Positions 1-8,188 are shown, counted from the stretch's first letter. The stretch is 64,000 nucleotides of DNA from Salinibacterium sp. ZJ70 (GCF_011751865.2 NZ_CP061770.1:806001-870000), one strand, 5' to 3'. Notes: generated by a model from the letters alone, not told the origin. A program made the numbers and translations.

Positions 1-2
1 AC

Positions 3-380
3 CTCGCGCGGTATGACCCCATCAGCTCGCTCGACGATCTGCGGGCACACGGGCTCGTGTTCTACGTGGACGCCCTGCTCACGGTGCGCGAGCTCGAACT
101 CGGTTCGCTCCTGCAGGGCATGCACGTGGGATTCGGGTGCACGAACGTGTTCGCCCAGCTCGATGCGGTGCGAGCGGGCGCGGGTGTCGGCCTGCTGCAC
201 TCGTTCATGGCGCAGGGCGATCCGCAGCTCGTGCCGGTGCTGCCGGAGCAGGTGGATCTGCGTCTCGAGTACACGCTCGTCGTACGCCGGGAGTCGCCCG
301 CGACGGAGGCCGTCGCGGAGGTGTGTCGGGCGCTCAGGCACGAGGCGCAGTCGCGCGCGTCGGAGCTCGTCGGGCGCTGA
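3..380 (+). CDS. LysR-type transcriptional regulator, C-terminal part (5' end outside window)
   Basis: The reading frame is open from the window edge to a TGA at 378-380, giving about 125 residues. The sequence fits the effector-binding domain of a LysR regulator: a hydrophobic strand (GLVFYVDALL), then the AGAGVGLLHSFMA segment typical of the second subdomain, and a C-terminal strand-helix ending in a polar tail. The DNA-binding domain lies upstream of the window. The gene is on the same strand as the dehydrogenase gene 112 nt downstream, so it may regulate it, although LysR genes more often diverge from their targets. Family assignment rests on the pattern of the effector domain only. Confidence 0.75.
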   Translation, partial: LARYDPISSLDDLRAHGLVFYVDALLTVRELELGSLLQGMHVGFGCTNVFAQLDAVRAGAGVGLLHSFMAQGDPQLVPVLPEQVDLRLEYTLVVRRESPATEAVAEVCRALRHEAQSRASELVGR

Positions 381-398
381 CGGACCCTCATCCCGCCG

Positions 399-414
399 TG
401 TGCATTTCTGCACA
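399..414. promoter_or_regulatory. Inverted repeat, candidate LysR-type operator upstream of mmsA
   Basis: A perfect 6-bp dyad TGTGCA-N4-TGCACA lies between the LysR stop and the mmsA start. A GATACT box (425-430) follows about 10 nt later. An interrupted dyad just upstream of a -10-like box fits an operator. That the LysR protein binds it is inference. Confidence 0.35.
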
Positions 415-491
415 TCTGCTGGGCGATACTCGTGCTTGATTGCACGGCCCCGGCGGGGGAGAGTGAGAGCATCCGTCGAAAGGCAACAGAC

Positions 492-1982
492 ATGACCGAG
501 ATCCTCGACCACTGGGTCGGCGGCACCGCATTCGCTGGCGCGTCCACCCGCACCGCCCCCGTCTACAACCCCGCGCAGGGCGTCGTGCAGAAGGAGGTCC
601 GCCTCGCCACGACCGGCGACGTCGACCACGCCGTCTCCGTCGCGAAGGCCGCCTACCCCGCGTGGGCCGACGCGAGCCTCGCCAAGCGCCAGACCGTGCT
701 CTTCAACTTCCGCGAGATCCTGAACAAGCGCAAGGGCGAACTCGCCGAGATCCTCACGTCGGAGCACGGCAAGGTCATCTCGGATGCGCTCGGCGAGATC
801 GCGCGCGGCCTCGAGGTCGTCGAGTTCGCGTGCGGCATCCCGCACCTGCTCAAGGGCGAGTACTCGGAGAACGTCTCGACCGGTGTCGACGTCTACTCGG
901 TGCGTCAGCCGCTCGGTGTCGTCGCCGTCATCAGCCCGTTCAACTTCCCGGCGATGGTGCCGATGTGGTTCTTCCCCATCGCGCTCGCCGCGGGCAACGC
1001 CGTCATCCTGAAGCCGTCCGAGAAGGACCCGACCGCCGCGATCTGGATGGCCGAGGCGCTCAAGGAGGCCGGCCTCCCCGATGGCGTGTTCAGCGTCGTC
1101 CACGGCGACAAGGAGTCGGTCGACGCCCTGCTCGACCACGAGGACATCGCATCCGTCTCGTTCGTCGGCTCCACCCCGATCGCGAAGTACGTCTATGAGC
1201 GCGGCACCGCAGCAGGCAAGCGCGTGCAGGCACTCGGCGGCGCCAAGAACCACATGCTCGTCCTCCCCGACGCCGACCTCGACCTCGTCGCCGACTCGGC
1301 CGTCAACGCCGGCTTCGGCTCGGCGGGTGAGCGCTGCATGGCGATCTCGGTCGTCGTCGCGGTCGAACCTGTCGCCGACGAGCTCATCGCGAAGATCAGC
1401 GAGCGCATGTCGACCCTCAAGGTGGGCGACGGCACCCGCAACTGCGACATGGGTCCGCTCATCACGAAGGAGCACCGCGACAAGGTCGCGGGCTACCTCG
1501 AGGTCGCCGAGCAGGATGGCGCCGAGATCGTCGTCGACGGCCGCGGCATCGAGGTCGACGGCGACGCCTCCGGCTTCTGGCTCGGCCCGACCCTCGTCGA
1601 CAAGGTTCCGACGAGCTCGAAGGTCTACACCGACGAGATCTTCGGACCGGTGCTCTCGATCGTGCGCGTCGCGACCTACGACGAGGGCCTCGCCCTCATC
1701 AACTCGGGCCGCTACGGCAACGGCACCGCGATCTTCACCAACGACGGCGGAGCGGCGCGCCGCTTCCAGCGCGAGGTCGAGGTCGGCATGGTCGGCATCA
1801 ACGTGCCGATCCCCGTGCCCGTCGGCTACTACTCGTTCGGCGGTTGGAAGGACTCGATCTTCGGCGACACGAAGGCCTACGGTCCCGACGCGATCCACTT
1901 CTTCACCCGCCAGAAGGCGATCACGAGCCGCTGGCTCGACCCGTCGCACGGCGGCATCAACCTCGGGTTCCCGACCAACTGA
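492..1982 (+). CDS. mmsA: CoA-acylating methylmalonate-semialdehyde dehydrogenase
   Basis: Encodes 496 residues, the usual length for this enzyme, which oxidises (methyl)malonate semialdehyde with NAD and CoA to propionyl- or acetyl-CoA in valine, beta-alanine or inositol breakdown. The aldehyde dehydrogenase fold is clear: the FNFPAMVPMWFFPIALAAGN segment, the cofactor-binding ILKPSEKDP, and the catalytic cysteine in GERCM (about Cys282). The C-terminal GGWKDSIFGD is also typical. I chose the ATG at 492 because GAAAGG lies about 9 nt upstream. An in-frame GTG at 432 would add 20 residues unlike the family N-terminus. A hairpin terminator follows. The upstream LysR gene and dyad suggest substrate-inducible control. 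Confidence 0.93.
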   Translation: MTEILDHWVGGTAFAGASTRTAPVYNPAQGVVQKEVRLATTGDVDHAVSVAKAAYPAWADASLAKRQTVLFNFREILNKRKGELAEILTSEHGKVISDALGEIARGLEVVEFACGIPHLLKGEYSENVSTGVDVYSVRQPLGVVAVISPFNFPAMVPMWFFPIALAAGNAVILKPSEKDPTAAIWMAEALKEAGLPDGVFSVVHGDKESVDALLDHEDIASVSFVGSTPIAKYVYERGTAAGKRVQALGGAKNHMLVLPDADLDLVADSAVNAGFGSAGERCMAISVVVAVEPVADELIAKISERMSTLKVGDGTRNCDMGPLITKEHRDKVAGYLEVAEQDGAEIVVDGRGIEVDGDASGFWLGPTLVDKVPTSSKVYTDEIFGPVLSIVRVATYDEGLALINSGRYGNGTAIFTNDGGAARRFQREVEVGMVGINVPIPVPVGYYSFGGWKDSIFGDTKAYGPDAIHFFTRQKAITSRWLDPSHGGINLGFPTN

Positions 1983-1998
1983 TCGGTCACCGAACCGG

Positions 1999-2026
1999 AA
2001 GGGGCACTCGTTCGCGGGTGCCCCTT
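1999..2026 (+). terminator. Hairpin terminator after mmsA
   Basis: AAGGGGCAC and GTGCCCCTT form a 9-bp perfect stem with a 10-nt loop, 16 nt after the mmsA stop, followed by CCTTGATT. It separates mmsA from the next gene. Confidence 0.7.
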
Positions 2027-2155
2027 CCTTGATTCGGGGTGACTGGTCCTCAGAAAGTGCGGCGTGTCCCCGTGCGCAGGGCAGGAATAGACGTGTCTGC
2101 AGGTGCTAGCGTGTCGAGGCGCGCTGTCGCGTGCACGATCAGGGGAACATCACAC

Positions 2156-3130
2156 ATGCGCCTTTCGCGCCCTTTCGCCGCCATGAGCGCAGTCGCAGCC
2201 ACCGCCGCACTGACATTGGGTGGAGCCGTCGCCGCACAGGCCGACGACGTGCCCGCCGCGATTCCCGCGGGGCAGACCCTCTACGGCATCGAGTACCAAC
2301 AGAACGGCGGAGACCTCACCTCACAGCTCGTCACGATCGACGCGGACGGCACGGTGCACCTCGTGGGCGAGCTCGAACAGAACTACCGCGCGTGGGCAGC
2401 CGATTGGGACCCCACCACCGGCATTGCATACTTCTTCGACGACGTCGACGGCTGCATGCTGTACTCCCTCGATCTCGCCACGGCGACCGAGACGTTCGTC
2501 GGCGAGATGCTGGACATCGCCGAGTGCGACGGCCTCGACATCGACGCCGATGGGGTCCTCCGCATCCTGGAGCAGGGCGGCCTCCTGCATGTCGTGAACA
2601 AGACGACCGCGGCCGTCGAATCGACCCACACGATCTCGGGGGAAGGTGGCAACGCGTACGATCTCGCCTCGCTCGCGACCGCGGCGGATGGACGCATGGT
2701 GATCGCCGACTACGCCGACAACGTGTTTCTCATCGACACCACCACGTGGGCCGCGACCCGCATCGACGAGGCCATCGGGGCGACCGAGACCTCGGACTTC
2801 GACGCCACGGGACGCCTCTGGTCCGTGGTCCGCGCCGAGGGAGACGCCTGCATCGTCACGCTCTCCTCGGCCGACGTGAGCGATGCTGAGCTCGGCTTCG
2901 CGATGCAGGGTCCGACGCTGCGCGGAGACACCTGCTCGGCCGCGTGGGCCATCTTCTTCGTGGATGAGCCGACCCCGGAGGTGCCCGCCGCTCCGGTGCC
3001 CGCCACTCCGGCGCTCGCCGAAACCGGCATCGAGCTGAATGCCGTCGGCGCGGCCTCCGCTGTGCTCCTGCTCGCCGGCCTCCTGCTGGTTGTCGTTCGC
3101 CGACGCTCGGCAGGCACCCCACAGCGGTGA
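2156..3130 (+). CDS. Secreted protein with LAETG sortase motif, beta-propeller-like
   Basis: Encodes 324 residues from the ATG at 2156, with AGGGGAA about 8 nt upstream. Residues 1 to about 29 form a signal peptide ending AAQA-DD. The body repeats a pattern of short beta-strands with turns such as DADGTV, DPTTGIAYF, DADGVLRI, TAADGRMVI and DATGRLW, which looks like a small beta-propeller. Cysteines are few. The C-terminus holds LAETG (about residues 287-291), a hydrophobic helix and an RRR tail, the sorting-signal architecture of class E type (LAXTG) sortases. The protein is therefore expected to be attached to the cell wall. Its ligand or enzymatic role is unknown. No sortase gene lies in the window. 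Confidence 0.7.
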   Translation: MRLSRPFAAMSAVAATAALTLGGAVAAQADDVPAAIPAGQTLYGIEYQQNGGDLTSQLVTIDADGTVHLVGELEQNYRAWAADWDPTTGIAYFFDDVDGCMLYSLDLATATETFVGEMLDIAECDGLDIDADGVLRILEQGGLLHVVNKTTAAVESTHTISGEGGNAYDLASLATAADGRMVIADYADNVFLIDTTTWAATRIDEAIGATETSDFDATGRLWSVVRAEGDACIVTLSSADVSDAELGFAMQGPTLRGDTCSAAWAIFFVDEPTPEVPAAPVPATPALAETGIELNAVGAASAVLLLAGLLLVVVRRRSAGTPQR

Positions 3131-3223
3131 TGTGAGCAGGGGCGTCGTCGAACCGAATTCGGCGACGACAGACCCCACAGCCTGGAGGACGGCGCGGTGG
3201 TACCGTCGCGTCGGGAGGCACCC

Positions 3224-3697
3224 ATGACCGACATCCGCACCGAACTCGCGCGCATCGCGGCGCAACTTGCTGACGCGCACGTGTCGACGGAAGCGCGCGT
3301 CGACATCGTGAAGCGGCGCTTCCGCGGCGAGCGGATGCGGGTCGTCGGCGAGGTGTGGCGATTGGGTGCCGTCTGCCTCGATGCATCGGGGGCGCTCTTC
3401 GCCACGGGCGAGGTTCTCGCGGTGAAGAAGCCCACCCACCCGAATCACCGCTCGGCAATGGCCCTGCGCCGCAACGAGCTGTTCCTGCTCGCCCAGAAGT
3501 CGGGCATCACGGCAGGCGCGACGATCGTCGTCGATGCACACCCGCTCGATCTCGGCGAACCGACCGCGCCGCTGGTGGGTGAGGGGGACCAGCTCAGTGT
3601 GCAGTGGATGCGCGGCGCCGAGCCCACACCGCTGCTCGCCTACGTGCGCGAGCGCGCCGAGCTGCTCATGCATCCGCTGCCGGGGGCCACCGACTGA
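3224..3697 (+). CDS. Conserved hypothetical protein, 157 residues
   Basis: Starts at ATG 3224, which has GGGAGG 6 nt upstream (the open frame extends upstream to 3197 without a better site). There is no signal peptide or membrane segment. The N-terminus is an amphipathic helix (TELARIAAQLADAHVSTEA). It is followed by a basic stretch KRRFRGERMR, a WRLGAVCLDASG strand-turn, an ATGEVLAV strand, and a second basic stretch. I recall similar short actinobacterial proteins sometimes annotated as 'glutaminase', but I see no glutaminase catalytic motif and do not adopt that name. Function unknown. Confidence 0.6.
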   Translation: MTDIRTELARIAAQLADAHVSTEARVDIVKRRFRGERMRVVGEVWRLGAVCLDASGALFATGEVLAVKKPTHPNHRSAMALRRNELFLLAQKSGITAGATIVVDAHPLDLGEPTAPLVGEGDQLSVQWMRGAEPTPLLAYVRERAELLMHPLPGATD

Positions 3698-3763
3698 ACC
3701 GCCACCGCTACGCGGGACGCCAGGCGAACGAGACCTTCAGCTTCGACCTCGCTGAGACGGGCG

Positions 3764-4354
3764 TCAGCTGGCGATCGCGACCGCGATGGGCGCCACCGAC
3801 GCGAGCCGCACACCCGATCGCTCGCTCAGCTGCGGCAGGTCAGCGGCCTCATGGCGGCGCGCGGCGTCGATCATGATCGCTGCGCACGCCTCGGCGTCGG
3901 CGATCGCGTCGTGGTGCGGGAAGTCGGCGAATCCGACCGCCGCCGCCACGAGCGGCAGGCGGTACGAGTCGAGGGTGTACGTCTTGCGCGCGAGCTGCAG
4001 GCTGCACATGTACGACAGCGCGGGCACCTCGAGCTCGGTGGCGGCGCACGCCGCCTTGATCACGCCGATGTCGAATCCGGCGTTATGGGCGACGAGGATG
4101 TCGTCGCCCGCGAAGTCCAGCAGGTGGGGGAACTGGTCCGTCCACGTGATCGCGCTGAGCACGTCATCCGCGCGGATGCCGTGGATCCGCGTGTTCCATT
4201 CGACGAAGTGGTCGTGGCCGGGAGGCGGCTGGATGAGCCAGCCGTCACGCTCCACGATGCGCCCGTCGCGGACCTTCACCAGACCGACCGAGCAGGCGCT
4301 CGCACTGGAGCCGTTCGCTGTCTCGAAGTCGATCGCGGTGAAGTCCACTGGCAC
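3764..4354 (-). CDS. DEDDh 3'-5' exonuclease (DnaQ/epsilon-like)
   Basis: Encodes 196 residues from a GTG at 4354, which gives an N-terminus (MPVDFTAIDFETANG) matching the family. The three exonuclease motifs are visible: DFE near residues 9-11 (Exo I), HNAGFDIGV in the middle (Exo II) and HDAIADAEA near the C-terminus (Exo III with the DEDDh histidine). Such stand-alone proteins act as RNases or DNA proofreading/repair nucleases, and the exact substrate cannot be told from sequence. It is complete for a single-domain member and has no BRCT or helicase extension. The downstream 3'-end faces the convergent hypothetical gene ending at 3697. Confidence 0.88.
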   Translation of the reverse strand: MPVDFTAIDFETANGSSASACSVGLVKVRDGRIVERDGWLIQPPPGHDHFVEWNTRIHGIRADDVLSAITWTDQFPHLLDFAGDDILVAHNAGFDIGVIKAACAATELEVPALSYMCSLQLARKTYTLDSYRLPLVAAAVGFADFPHHDAIADAEACAAIMIDAARRHEAADLPQLSERSGVRLASVAPIAVAIAS

Positions 4355-4476
4355 GTCTCGACTCTCGCACGAGGCACCGACGCCCGTTCGCGGACGCGCC
4401 GCATCCGGGGGATCCAGCAGACCACCGCGGATCGGACCGCCTCTCGCGGCGGAGGAGGCGGTCCGACCGTGTGCGG

Positions 4477-4761
4477 TCATCGCATGGTGCCGAGGTACGC
4501 GCGGGTGCGGGCATCCTCGTAGGCCGTCACGGCGGCCTCATGCGCCAGCGCGAGGCGCCGCTCGTAGCCGTTCGCGCGGCGTTCGTAGCGCGCGAGCGCC
4601 CGATGGGGTCGGCGGCCCCAGCGGATCAGCGCCACACCGAGGTGCAGCGCCGCGCGATCCAGCATGCTCAGGCGGCGCACCGGAGGGTGCGTCGCGGGGT
4701 TGATGGTGGTGTCGTTGATGGTGTCGGGGAGACGGGGCTCGACCGTCACGGTCGTATTCAT
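4477..4761 (-). CDS. Small conserved hypothetical protein, 94 residues
   Basis: The ATG at 4761 starts MNTTVTVEPRLPDTIND. The first 30 residues look disordered. They are followed by a helix DRAALHLGVALIRWGRR and an Arg/Ala-rich helical tail RYERRANGYERRLALAHEAA. AAGGAC lies about 11 nt upstream. The helix LGVALIRWGRR is hydrophobic but short, so it is more likely an amphipathic or membrane-associated helix than a full membrane span. No known function. It lies downstream of a probable 25-residue ORF on the same strand, with about 200 nt between them. Confidence 0.55.
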   Translation of the reverse strand: MNTTVTVEPRLPDTINDTTINPATHPPVRRLSMLDRAALHLGVALIRWGRRPHRALARYERRANGYERRLALAHEAAVTAYEDARTRAYLGTMR

Positions 4762-4961
4762 GGTGGAGCAGTGTCCTTCATGGTGGTGGGACGACGTCGA
4801 CCCCGGATGCGGGGTTCGGCGGGGGAGCCGCTCGGAGCGGCGAGGATGCGACACCGGCCCAGCCGGGTCGTCGAGGGACGGGGCGCACGGGAGCGATGCT
4901 CACAGTGCAGGCTTCTCAGCGTCGCCACCGTCACTGACGGCGGCGCAGAAACGCCGAGACG

Positions 4962-5039
4962 TCAGGCGGTGAGGCCGCCGAAGAAGCCGAGACGGGGCGC
5001 GATGGCGCCTCCGCGGCAGATGCTCTTCTGGATCATCAT
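4962..5039 (-). CDS. Probable microprotein, 25 residues
   Basis: A short ORF encodes MMIQKSICRGGAIAPRLGFF and a tail ending GLTA. AAAGGAG sits 6 nt before tandem ATG codons at 5039 and 5036, one of the better ribosome-binding sites in the window. The peptide has one cysteine, three basic residues and a hydrophobic LGFFGGL end. Just after its stop, CGGCG-N6-CGCCG and a second dyad (4923-4943) could form hairpins. It could be a leader peptide for the gene starting at 4761 or an independent microprotein. Only the RBS and the defined start/stop support it. Confidence 0.4.
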   Translation of the reverse strand: MMIQKSICRGGAIAPRLGFFGGLTA

Positions 5040-5266
5040 CGCCGGCTCCTTTCAGTGGTCACACGCGCCGTACCTCACGACGCGGTAGCCACGGTAAACC
5101 CGTGCCATCCGATCTGCAAGCATCCCGGGCGTGTCGCGCCCAGATTCCTCACTTTCCGGCCCGAATCCGGGCCGCCCGTCCAACCGGGGCCCACCCACCC
5201 GAAGGGGAGAAGGGCGGGGACGGGGGCGGAGCGGGTGTGCAGGGGAGGAGCGGAGGATCGCCCCGG

Positions 5267-5272
5267 TAGGCT
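5267..5272 (+). promoter_or_regulatory. -10 box of a probable leaderless promoter for ychF
   Basis: TAGGCT lies 8 nt before the GTG of ychF, and there is no convincing ribosome-binding site next to that GTG. This layout is typical of actinobacterial leaderless transcripts and recurs at several genes in this window. Confidence 0.45.
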
Positions 5273-5280
5273 TGTGCCCC

Positions 5281-6357
5281 GTGGCTCTTACCATCGGCAT
5301 CGTCGGTCTCCCCAACGTGGGCAAGTCGACCCTCTTCAACGCACTCACCAAGAACAGCGTGCTCGCGGCGAACTACCCGTTCGCGACGATCGAGCCGAAC
5401 GTGGGCGTCGTCAACCTCCCCGACCCGCGCCTGAAGGTGCTCGCCGAGATCTTCGGATCCGAGCGCATCCTGCCGGCGACGGTGAGCTTCGTCGACATCG
5501 CGGGCATCGTGAAGGGCGCGTCGGAGGGCGAGGGCCTCGGCAACCAGTTCCTCGCGAACATCCGCGAAGCCGACGCGATCGCGCAGGTCGTGCGCGGATT
5601 CGCGGATGACGATGTCGTGCACGTCGCCGGTGAGGTGAACCCGCGCGACGACCTCGAGGTCATCACGACGGAGCTCGCGCTCGCCGACCTGCAGACTCTC
5701 GAGAAGGCGATCACGCGTCTCGAGAAGGAGGTCAAGGGCAAGAAGGCCGACCCTGCGGTGCTCGCCGCGGCGCAGGAGGCGAAGAAGGCTCTCGACGAGG
5801 GCACGCCGCTGTCGCGCGTGAAGGGTCTCGAGCTCGAGCTGCTCAAGGAGCTCGGCCTCATGACGGCCAAGCCCATCATCTACGTCTTCAACGTCGACGA
5901 GGCGGTGCTCACCGACGACGCCCGCAAGGCGGAGCTCGAGGCGCTCGTGGCGCCCGCGAAGGCCGTCTTCCTGGACGCGAAGGTCGAGTCGGAGCTCATC
6001 GACCTCGACCCCGAGGATGCCGCGGAGCTGCTCGCCTCGACGGGCCAGACCGAGTCGGGACTCGACCAGCTGGCGCGCATCGGCTTCGACACTCTCGGCC
6101 TCCAGACCTACCTCACGGCGGGTCCGAAGGAGGCGCGCGCCTGGACGATCCGCAAGGGCTGGAAGGCTCCGCAGGCGGCGGGCGTCATCCACACCGATTT
6201 CGAGCGCGGCTTCATCAAGGCCGAGGTCGTCTCGTTCCAGGACCTGGTCGACACCGGCTCGATCGCGGAGGCCCGCGCGAAGGGCAAGGCCCGCATCGAA
6301 GGCAAGGACTACGTCATGCAGGACGGCGACGTGGTGGAGTTCCGCTTCAACGTCTGA
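5281..6357 (+). CDS. ychF: Redox-/ribosome-associated ATPase YchF (OLA1 family)
   Basis: Encodes 358 residues, close to the usual 360. The GTG at 5281 gives the family N-terminus MALTIGIVGLPNVGKSTLFN, with the P-loop GLPNVGKST at residues 9-17. The switch region DIAGIVKGASEGEGLG follows, and the base-specificity motif is the NVDE of FNVDEAVL, which in this family replaces NKxD and favours ATP over GTP. The central coiled-coil insertion (residues about 130-190, rich in EKAITRLEKEVKGKK) and the C-terminal TGS domain ending GDVVEFRFNV are complete. YchF binds ribosomes and takes part in translation quality and stress responses. The gene stands alone, with its own apparent leaderless promoter. 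Confidence 0.96.
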   Translation: MALTIGIVGLPNVGKSTLFNALTKNSVLAANYPFATIEPNVGVVNLPDPRLKVLAEIFGSERILPATVSFVDIAGIVKGASEGEGLGNQFLANIREADAIAQVVRGFADDDVVHVAGEVNPRDDLEVITTELALADLQTLEKAITRLEKEVKGKKADPAVLAAAQEAKKALDEGTPLSRVKGLELELLKELGLMTAKPIIYVFNVDEAVLTDDARKAELEALVAPAKAVFLDAKVESELIDLDPEDAAELLASTGQTESGLDQLARIGFDTLGLQTYLTAGPKEARAWTIRKGWKAPQAAGVIHTDFERGFIKAEVVSFQDLVDTGSIAEARAKGKARIEGKDYVMQDGDVVEFRFNV

Positions 6358-6396
6358 CTCTGTCCGGCCGCTGAGCGAACCGCGGGCGAGGCGAGA

Positions 6397-6418
6397 CGAT
6401 GGACGGTATCGTCCATCG
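6397..6418. repeat. 8-bp inverted repeat directly upstream of the GNAT start
   Basis: CGATGGAC-N6-GTCCATCG is a perfect dyad ending 1 nt before the ATG at 6420. It has no T-run, so it is not an obvious terminator. Position suggests an operator or a translation-inhibiting hairpin. Confidence 0.35.
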
Positions 6419-6419
6419 G

Positions 6420-6969
6420 ATGAGTCTGACCATCCACGTCGCTGCGCATGGTGAGCTGTCCCGCGGCGACCTCGCGGGACTCCGAGCGCTGTTCGATGGC
6501 GAATAATCTCACGGAGTTCGGTGACTGGAACCCGCAGCAGCCGTACGGCTATGCACCCCACGACGTTCACGTGATCGCGCGCCGAGGTGATGCGACGGTC
6601 GGTCATGTCGGCTGGGCGCGCCGCGAGATCGGCGTCGGGGAGCGGGACGTCGTGATCGCGGGCGTCGGCGGGGTGCTCGTCGCCGGTCATGCTCGGGGTC
6701 GGGGACTCGGGGAGCAGCTCATGAGCGCGGCTGTCGCGTCGATGAGGGATGCCGGCGGCATCCAGTTCGGCTACCTCGGATGCCGTGACGCAGTCCTGCC
6801 GTTCTACCAGTCATGCGGGTGGACGCGCGTGGCGGCTGTCGAACGGTCGCTGGATCGGGAGGGGCGACCCTCGACGGATCCTGCCGGGCAGCCGCTCCTC
6901 GTCTTTCCGCTGGGTCCCTCGTCGGAGTGGCCCGAAGGGGCGATCGATCTTCGCGGGCGGGCATGGTGA
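6420..6969 (+). pseudogene. AAC(2')-like GNAT acetyltransferase with a 1-nt frameshift
   Basis: Frame 6420-6506 encodes MSLTIHVAAHGELSRGDLAG and continues to LRALFDGE before a TAA at 6504. The sequence resumes in the +1 frame with LTEFGDWNPQQPYGYAPHDV. Reading GAA-TAT-CTC instead of GAA-TAAT-CTC at 6501-6510 would join the two as FDGEYLTEFGDW, which fits the beginning of this family. The downstream part has the acetyl-CoA loop (ARGRGLGEQL), the YLGCRDAVLPFYQSCGW segment and a C-terminus DLRGRAW like aminoglycoside 2'-N-acetyltransferases. An ATG at 6496 could still make a 157-residue protein with the catalytic core but without the first strand and helix. Either a real single-base insertion or a sequencing error; substrate unknown. 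Confidence 0.65.
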
Positions 6970-7071
6970 CGACGCATTCACGAGGTGGAACGAGCGCGAG
7001 GGGAGTTCCGTCGTCGGGTGGAGGCGGTCACCCGATCGGTCTGGCCGCTCGCCGCGCCTAAGCTCGACGTG

Positions 7072-7431
7072 ATGTCTGACGCGCTTCCCCCTTGCCCCGA
7101 GTGCCGCGAGGCCTACACCTACGAGCAGGGTTCTCTGCTCGTGTGCCCCATGTGCGGCCACGAGTGGGCTGCCGACGCGGCGGTCGATGACGCCGCGGCG
7201 ACCGCGCAGATCACGGATGCCGTCGGCAACGTGCTCGCCGATGGCGACACGGTGACGATCGTCAAGGACCTGAAGGTGAAGGGCGCCGGGGGCGGCGTCG
7301 TGAAGGTCGGAACGAAGGTGCGCGGGATCCGCCTCATCGAGGATGGGGTCGGCGACCACGACATCGACGCGACCGTTCCGGGCTTCGGCCGCATGCAGCT
7401 GAAGTCGAGTGTGGTCAAGAAGGTCGTCTGA
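7072..7431 (+). CDS. yjdM: YjdM/PhnA family zinc-ribbon protein
   Basis: Encodes 119 residues. The N-terminal zinc ribbon has two cysteine pairs, CPEC and CPMC (LVCPMCGHEW), and the C-terminal SH3-like domain carries VKDLKVKGAGGGVVKVGTKV and ends in KSSVVKKVV. These are the hallmarks of YjdM, historically called PhnA. Despite the old name, a role in alkylphosphonate breakdown is not established, and the cellular function is unknown. TAAGCT (7059-7064) lies 7 nt before the ATG at 7072, so the message may be leaderless. A GTG immediately before the ATG (7069) is an alternative start. Confidence 0.92.
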   Translation: MSDALPPCPECREAYTYEQGSLLVCPMCGHEWAADAAVDDAAATAQITDAVGNVLADGDTVTIVKDLKVKGAGGGVVKVGTKVRGIRLIEDGVGDHDIDATVPGFGRMQLKSSVVKKVV

Positions 7432-7464
7432 CGCACCCGCGGAGGTGGAGGCTGCTCGCGCCGA

Positions 7465-8019
7465 TCAGCCGACCGCGAGGCTCATTCGCCCGACCTCGGT
7501 GAGGAAGGTGTCGCTCAGCACGAGCTCGACGGGCGCTTCGTCGTCGGCGAGGAGGTAGGCGACGGCTCCGATGACGGTCGCGTCTGCGGGAATCGGGGTC
7601 GTCATCGCCATCGACAGCTCGCTGTCGGGGGCCATCCCGAGTGAGAGCTCGGCGGGCAGGTCCGAGACGGTCTGGTAGGCGCGGGCGTGCGTCAGCCAGG
7701 CGGTGAGCGGGTCGATCTCCTCGCCCGACGTGTTGGTCGTCTCGAACCACACGGCCAGCACGGGCGCCTCGCCGTATTCGTTGCCCGACTCTCCCTGCGG
7801 GATCACGGCGCTGTCGGTGATGCGGATGCTGAGCTTGGACGACGTGAGGGTGCCGTCTGCGAAGACGGTCGTTCCTGGCTGCTCGGCGCCGATCTCGATC
7901 TCCTCGACGGTCGGCTCGCCGTCGAGGGAGTCCTGCGGCGTGGCGCTGCACCCGGTGAGGATGGCGGCGGCGGCGACCAGCCATGCGGCGGTGGCGAGGG
8001 GGATGCTGCGGCTGAGCAT
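7465..8019 (-). CDS. Lipoprotein, DUF5067-like
   Basis: Encodes 184 residues with a lipoprotein signal peptide: charged start, hydrophobic core and lipobox LTGC with the cysteine at residue 24. GGAGA lies 5 nt before the ATG. The mature part begins with an acidic stretch and continues as a beta-rich domain with APVLAVWFETTNTSGEEIDP, a pattern seen in DUF4352/DUF5067 extracellular Ig-like domains. No enzymatic motif. It is divergent from the giant surface-protein gene, with 246 nt between their starts. The mature protein is expected on the outer face of the membrane. Confidence 0.7.
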   Translation of the reverse strand: MLSRSIPLATAAWLVAAAAILTGCSATPQDSLDGEPTVEEIEIGAEQPGTTVFADGTLTSSKLSIRITDSAVIPQGESGNEYGEAPVLAVWFETTNTSGEEIDPLTAWLTHARAYQTVSDLPAELSLGMAPDSELSMAMTTPIPADATVIGAVAYLLADDEAPVELVLSDTFLTEVGRMSLAVG

Positions 8020-8188
8020 GGGTTCTCCAATGATCGAGCAGACGGTGATTCGTCACCGTCTGCGGGCTCGACCGAGTCTACGAACCGCCCGCTTGATGAA
8101 TGCCGGGTGGGTCGCACGTGTGAAAACCATCTGTCCACCCCTCATGTGGGGGGCAAATAGGACCTTCGGCACAGGCCCCTTCCCATAG

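Noticed and set aside
3224-3697. Annotation as glutaminase
   Set aside because: No serine-lysine or nucleophile motif of known glutaminases is present.
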